Positions 15,568-18,442 of a stretch of DNA of 18,442 bases are shown piece after piece (the stretch's first letter is position 1; each line of letters opens with the position of its first letter). The position numbers and the translations under genes were made by a program. The DNA is taken from NCBI GenBank assembly GCA_964596535.1, contig CAZQUR010000060.1:1-18442 (forward strand), given 5' to 3'. The notes under the pieces are model-generated. The model was given only the letters and a program-made list of their open reading frames with translations. It searched no databases and was not told where the DNA came from. Source of the DNA: GCA-002779465 sp964596535 (lineage in GTDB: Bacteria > Desulfobacterota > Desulfobacteria > Desulfobacterales > UBA2156).

Positions 15568-16095
15568 ATGAAAATGGATTTAAAGGAAACGATTCGGACC
15601 GTTCCCCATTGGCCCATCGAAGGGGTCATGTTCAGGGATATCACCACACTCCTCCAGGACCCCGGTACCTTTCGCCGGGCCTGCGACCTGTTTTACGAGC
15701 GGTACAAGGATACGGTCATCGACAAGGTGGTGGGGATCGACGCCAGGGGGTTTATTTTCGGTGCCGTGGTGGCGTACAAGCTTAACGCCGGATTCATCCC
15801 CATTCGGAAAAAGGGGAAACTCCCCTATAAAACCGTGAGTGAGTCGTATTCCCTGGAATACGGGACCAATGTCATCGAGATCCACGAAGACGCCATCCAG
15901 AAAGGGGACCGGGTCCTCATCGTGGACGACCTCATCGCCACGGGCGGCACCATCGCCGCCGCCACCCGCCTGGTGGAAAAACTGGGGGGAATCATCGTGG
16001 AATGCGCCTTCCTGGTGGGTCTCCCCGACCTGAAGGGATGGGAGTTGATCAAGAAATACAAGACCTTCACCCTCACCGTGTTCGAAGGGGAATAG
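15568..16095 (+). CDS. apt: Adenine phosphoribosyltransferase
   Basis: A 175-residue purine salvage enzyme that converts adenine and PRPP to AMP. The PRPP-binding motif VLIVDDLIATGGT is at 116-128, the N-terminal PIEGVMFRDITTLL and GIDARGFIFGA (57-67) are typical of Apt, and IPIRKKGKLPY matches the flexible-loop region. E. coli Apt is 183 residues. The start is ATG 15568, with GAGGGA seven bases upstream; the open frame reaches far back into mtnP but has no reason to start there. Directly behind mtnP, it recycles the adenine that MtnP releases. Its 3' end overlaps the last 23 bp of mtaD on the opposite strand (16073-16095). Confidence 0.95.
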   Translation: MKMDLKETIRTVPHWPIEGVMFRDITTLLQDPGTFRRACDLFYERYKDTVIDKVVGIDARGFIFGAVVAYKLNAGFIPIRKKGKLPYKTVSESYSLEYGTNVIEIHEDAIQKGDRVLIVDDLIATGGTIAAATRLVEKLGGIIVECAFLVGLPDLKGWELIKKYKTFTLTVFEGE

Positions 16096-17419
16096 GACGG
16101 GGGAACGATTTTTCGATGGTTTTGCACACCTTTTCGGCCTCCTGAAGCAGGGCGAAAAGGTCGACGGTGGTCAGCCGCCCCTCCCGCACCACCGCCTTTC
16201 CTGCGACGATCACGTCCCGGACATCCGCCCCGCACGCCGCATAAACCAAAAGGGAATAAGGATCGTAGGCAGGCGTCAGCCGCGGTTTTCGGGTATCCAC
16301 CACGATGATATCGGCGGCTTTTCCGGTTTCAATCGATCCGATGAAATCCCCCAGACCGACGGCTTTCGCCCCTTCCCGGGTGGCCATGCGCAATGCCGTG
16401 GGGGCGTCCAGGAGACCCGGGTCCAGGGCGGTCACCTTTTGCAGCTTTGCGGCGCTGTCCATCTCCGAAAAAAGATCCAGGTCATTATTGCTGGCGCACC
16501 CGTCCGTCCCCAGGCCCACAGGGATCCCGGCCCCGATGAGCCGCGCCGCCGGCGCGATGCCCGAGGCCAGTTTCATGTTGCTTTCCGGAGTGTGGGCCAC
16601 CGGCGCCTCTGCCTGTGCGATGCAGGCGATCTCCTCATCGTCGATCCAGACGGCATGCACCAGAAGCGTCCGCGCGTCTAAAAGATCCAGGCGGTTCAAG
16701 ACGCGCACCGGCGTGTCCTGATACGTGCTGTGGGAAAAATCCACCTCGGACCGGGTTTCGGCCACGTGGATCTGGAACAGCGCACCGTGGCGAGTTGCCG
16801 CTGCCTTGGCCGCCTTGAGGGTTTCCGGAGAACAGGTGTAGAGGGAATGGCAGAATACCGAAGGAGAGACGGTCGGATGCCGGCCCGTCCATTTCTCCAG
16901 GAAGGCCTCGGCCTCGGCGATGTTTTTTTTGGGATCCGAAACCCCCGGGGCCGGATAGTCGATGACCCCCTGGGCCAGGACCCCCCGCATCCCGGCCTCT
17001 ATCACGGCTTGGGCCACCGCGTCTTCGAAAAAGTACCCGTCACAGCAGGTGGTGGTTCCGGAAAGGAGCATTTCCGCGCAGGACAACAGGGTGCCGATAC
17101 GCACGGTCTCCGGGTTCAAGACGGTGTGTTCCGCGGGAAAGATGTATTCCTTCAGCCAGGTGTCCAGCGGCAGATCATCGGCAAGCCCCCGGAACAGGGA
17201 CATGGGCAGATGGATGTGGGCGTTCACCAGCCCCGGCAGGACGATCCCGCCGCCGGCATCGATAAAAAGATCCGCCCGGGCATTGAAAAGATCCGTGGAT
17301 TTTCCCACAAAGGCGATCCGGCCGCCCCGGATCCCCACGGCCCCGTCTTCGATTCGGGTCATCTTTTTGTCCATGGTCAGGACCCGGCCGTTTTGAATCA
17401 GGATGTCAAAGGGTTCCAT
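16073..17419 (-). CDS. mtaD: Amidohydrolase, 5-methylthioadenosine / S-adenosylhomocysteine deaminase type
   Basis: A 448-residue metal-dependent deaminase of the ATZ/TRZ amidohydrolase group. Metal and catalytic residues are complete: His68 and His70 in NAHIHLPM, His218 in FQIHVAET, His255 in LLVHAVWID and Asp306 in GLGTDGCASNND. The DLPLDTWLKEYIFPAE segment (82-97) and CHSLYTCS (190-197) are typical of MTA/SAH deaminases, which turn the 6-amino group of adenosine derivatives into inosine forms. Related family members act on other amino-purines or guanine, so the exact substrate is not certain. The gene starts within punA (14-bp overlap), implying translational coupling; PunA could phosphorolyse the inosine product. 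The 3' end overlaps apt by 23 bp on the other strand. Confidence 0.86.
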   Translation of the reverse strand: MEPFDILIQNGRVLTMDKKMTRIEDGAVGIRGGRIAFVGKSTDLFNARADLFIDAGGGIVLPGLVNAHIHLPMSLFRGLADDLPLDTWLKEYIFPAEHTVLNPETVRIGTLLSCAEMLLSGTTTCCDGYFFEDAVAQAVIEAGMRGVLAQGVIDYPAPGVSDPKKNIAEAEAFLEKWTGRHPTVSPSVFCHSLYTCSPETLKAAKAAATRHGALFQIHVAETRSEVDFSHSTYQDTPVRVLNRLDLLDARTLLVHAVWIDDEEIACIAQAEAPVAHTPESNMKLASGIAPAARLIGAGIPVGLGTDGCASNNDLDLFSEMDSAAKLQKVTALDPGLLDAPTALRMATREGAKAVGLGDFIGSIETGKAADIIVVDTRKPRLTPAYDPYSLLVYAACGADVRDVIVAGKAVVREGRLTTVDLFALLQEAEKVCKTIEKSFPRPIPLRTR

Positions 17420-18245
17420 GGGATTTTTCCGTTATCAGGATTTCCCGAATCAGTGCGGCCAGTGTGGGCGCCGATGCCTTTGCCGCCGCGATGACCCGGT
17501 CCGCCGTCAGGGGCCGGGGATTTTCCGGATTATGTATATTGGTGATGAGGGAAAGCCCGAGAACCCGCATGCCGGCGTGCACGGCGGCCAGGGTTTCCAG
17601 CACCGTGGAAAACCCCACGGCATCGGCCCCGATGCGTCGTAAGTAGCGGACCTCGGCCGGCGTTTCCAGGGACGGGCCCAAAAGCCCTGCGTACACCCCT
17701 TTTTGAATGGATGCCCCCACGGTTCCGGCGGCGGTTTCGGCCGTCCGGATGAGGCCCGGATCATAAGCGGCGGCCATGTCCGGAAACCGGACCCCCCAGC
17801 TCGGTTCATTGGGCCCCGCGAGGGGGTTTTGTCCGGTGAGGTTGAGATGATCGGCAATAATCATGATGTCCCCAGGGGAAAAGCCCGCGTTCAGACCGCC
17901 GGCGGCGTTGGCCAGGATCAGGGTACCGACCCCCAGTTCCTGCATGACCCGAACCGGGAAGGTCACAGCCATGGGAGGGTATCCCTCGTAGAGATGGAAG
18001 CGGCCTTCAAAGGACAAAAAAGACACGGAAAAAGCCGTTCCGGCCACAAGGCTTCCCGATTGGCCCGGTGCCGTTGCGGCGGGAAATCCCGGGATCTCGG
18101 AAAACGGGATAAGGGCTTCCGGATCCCCCAATCGGGCGGCTTCGCCGAGCCCGGTTCCTGTAATCAATCCCACCATGGGCCGGTCCGGAATCCGATCCCG
18201 GATGAAATCCGCACTGAAAAGGGCCTGTTTCCGGTTGTATTCCAT
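17406..18245 (-). CDS. punA: Purine-nucleoside phosphorylase (trimeric PNP family)
   Basis: A 279-residue phosphorylase that cleaves inosine or guanosine with phosphate to base and ribose-1-phosphate. Motifs: GLITGTGLGE phosphate loop (26-35), GRFHLYEGY (81-89), ANAAGGLN (112-119), GPSLETPAE with base-binding Glu194, and LSLITN with Thr235-Asn236, matching the human PNP Thr242/Asn243 pair that selects 6-oxopurines. The segment normally VGMSTVPE is VGFSTVLE, with Phe212 where Met219 contacts the ribose in human PNP, and Leu in place of the following Pro. The start is ATG 18245, with GGGAAA upstream; the open frame runs further upstream but through the predicted promoter. It is the first gene of a two-gene unit with mtaD. 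Confidence 0.92.
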   Translation of the reverse strand: MEYNRKQALFSADFIRDRIPDRPMVGLITGTGLGEAARLGDPEALIPFSEIPGFPAATAPGQSGSLVAGTAFSVSFLSFEGRFHLYEGYPPMAVTFPVRVMQELGVGTLILANAAGGLNAGFSPGDIMIIADHLNLTGQNPLAGPNEPSWGVRFPDMAAAYDPGLIRTAETAAGTVGASIQKGVYAGLLGPSLETPAEVRYLRRIGADAVGFSTVLETLAAVHAGMRVLGLSLITNIHNPENPRPLTADRVIAAAKASAPTLAALIREILITEKSHGTL

Positions 18246-18344
18246 GTCGTTTTCCCATGTGTTGTGTGTGGAAGGGATAGAAAAAAAGGGTGAAAAGGTC
18301 AATGATCCGGTGTATCCTGCAAGCCGGCCGACACCGCTTTCCAC

Positions 18345-18373
18345 AGTGTAGCCCACTCCGGGCACCGGGTCAA
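18345..18373 (-). promoter_or_regulatory. Sigma-70-type promoter for punA-mtaD
   Basis: On the minus strand TTGACC (18368-18373) is followed after 17 bases by TACACT (18345-18350), matching five of six and four of six consensus bases. Transcription would start near 18338, leaving a leader of about 93 bases before the punA ATG. The remaining bases to the window end show no feature that I can support. Confidence 0.55.
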
Positions 18374-18442
18374 GACAGGGTACAAACCGGTTGCAATTCA
18401 GACACTGGGGGTCTCGGTTTGAGCCTTAAAAGCCGTGGCCGG

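Noticed and set aside
18246..18365. N-terminal extension of punA by 40 residues
   Set aside because: It would start inside a well-formed TTGACC-N17-TACACT promoter, and PNP homology begins after ATG 18245.

Overview
This is a gene-dense, GC-rich bacterial window with about ten transcription units or parts of units and no phage, transposase or CRISPR content. The gene set points to an anaerobe of the Desulfobacterota (Desulfobacteraceae/Desulfosarcina-like sulfate reducers). It has a ferredoxin-dependent 2-oxoglutarate oxidoreductase (korDABC) behind an AcnA-type aconitase, a selenocysteine-specific elongation factor (SelB), a DUF2333 protein, a soluble multi-PAS hybrid kinase, and a long palindromic intergenic repeat that I recall from that group. 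The taxonomic call is inference; no rRNA gene is present.

Layout. 1-309: leader region with a widespread CCCTCTCCC-type hairpin repeat and two inverted repeats. 310-2823 (+): orphan triple-PAS hybrid histidine kinase, convergent with 2839-4041 (-), a class V alanine-glyoxylate/serine-pyruvate-type aminotransferase. A divergent promoter region (4042-4275) separates it from a probable operon on the + strand: acnA, korD, korA, korB, korC, hemW (4276-11032). This turns citrate into isocitrate and 2-oxoglutarate into succinyl-CoA, with electrons going to ferredoxin; hemW is tightly attached at the end. It converges with a minus-strand group (11069-14601) that reads, in transcription order, a 57-residue two-helix membrane protein, selB (TTG start), a 126-bp palindromic repeat, and a DUF2333 membrane-anchored protein.

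14810-16095 (+) is mtnP-apt, and 16073-18245 (-) is punA-mtaD, the two pairs meeting with a 23-bp 3' overlap. Together they form a compact purine and methylthioadenosine (MTA) salvage block. MtnP cleaves MTA to adenine and methylthioribose-1-phosphate, and Apt makes AMP from the adenine. MtaD deaminates MTA or related adenosines, and PunA can phosphorolyse the resulting inosines.

No clearly novel defence or mobile system is visible. The most worthwhile items for follow-up are the small membrane ORF upstream of selB, the palindromic repeat, the two-route MTA salvage block with its overlapping convergent ends, the unusual residues in the PunA ribose pocket, and operator-like palindromes upstream of the kinase and at the aminotransferase promoter. 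Several starts were moved from the longest ORF because Shine-Dalgarno placement favours an internal codon (aminotransferase, acnA, korD, the DUF2333 gene, apt, punA).
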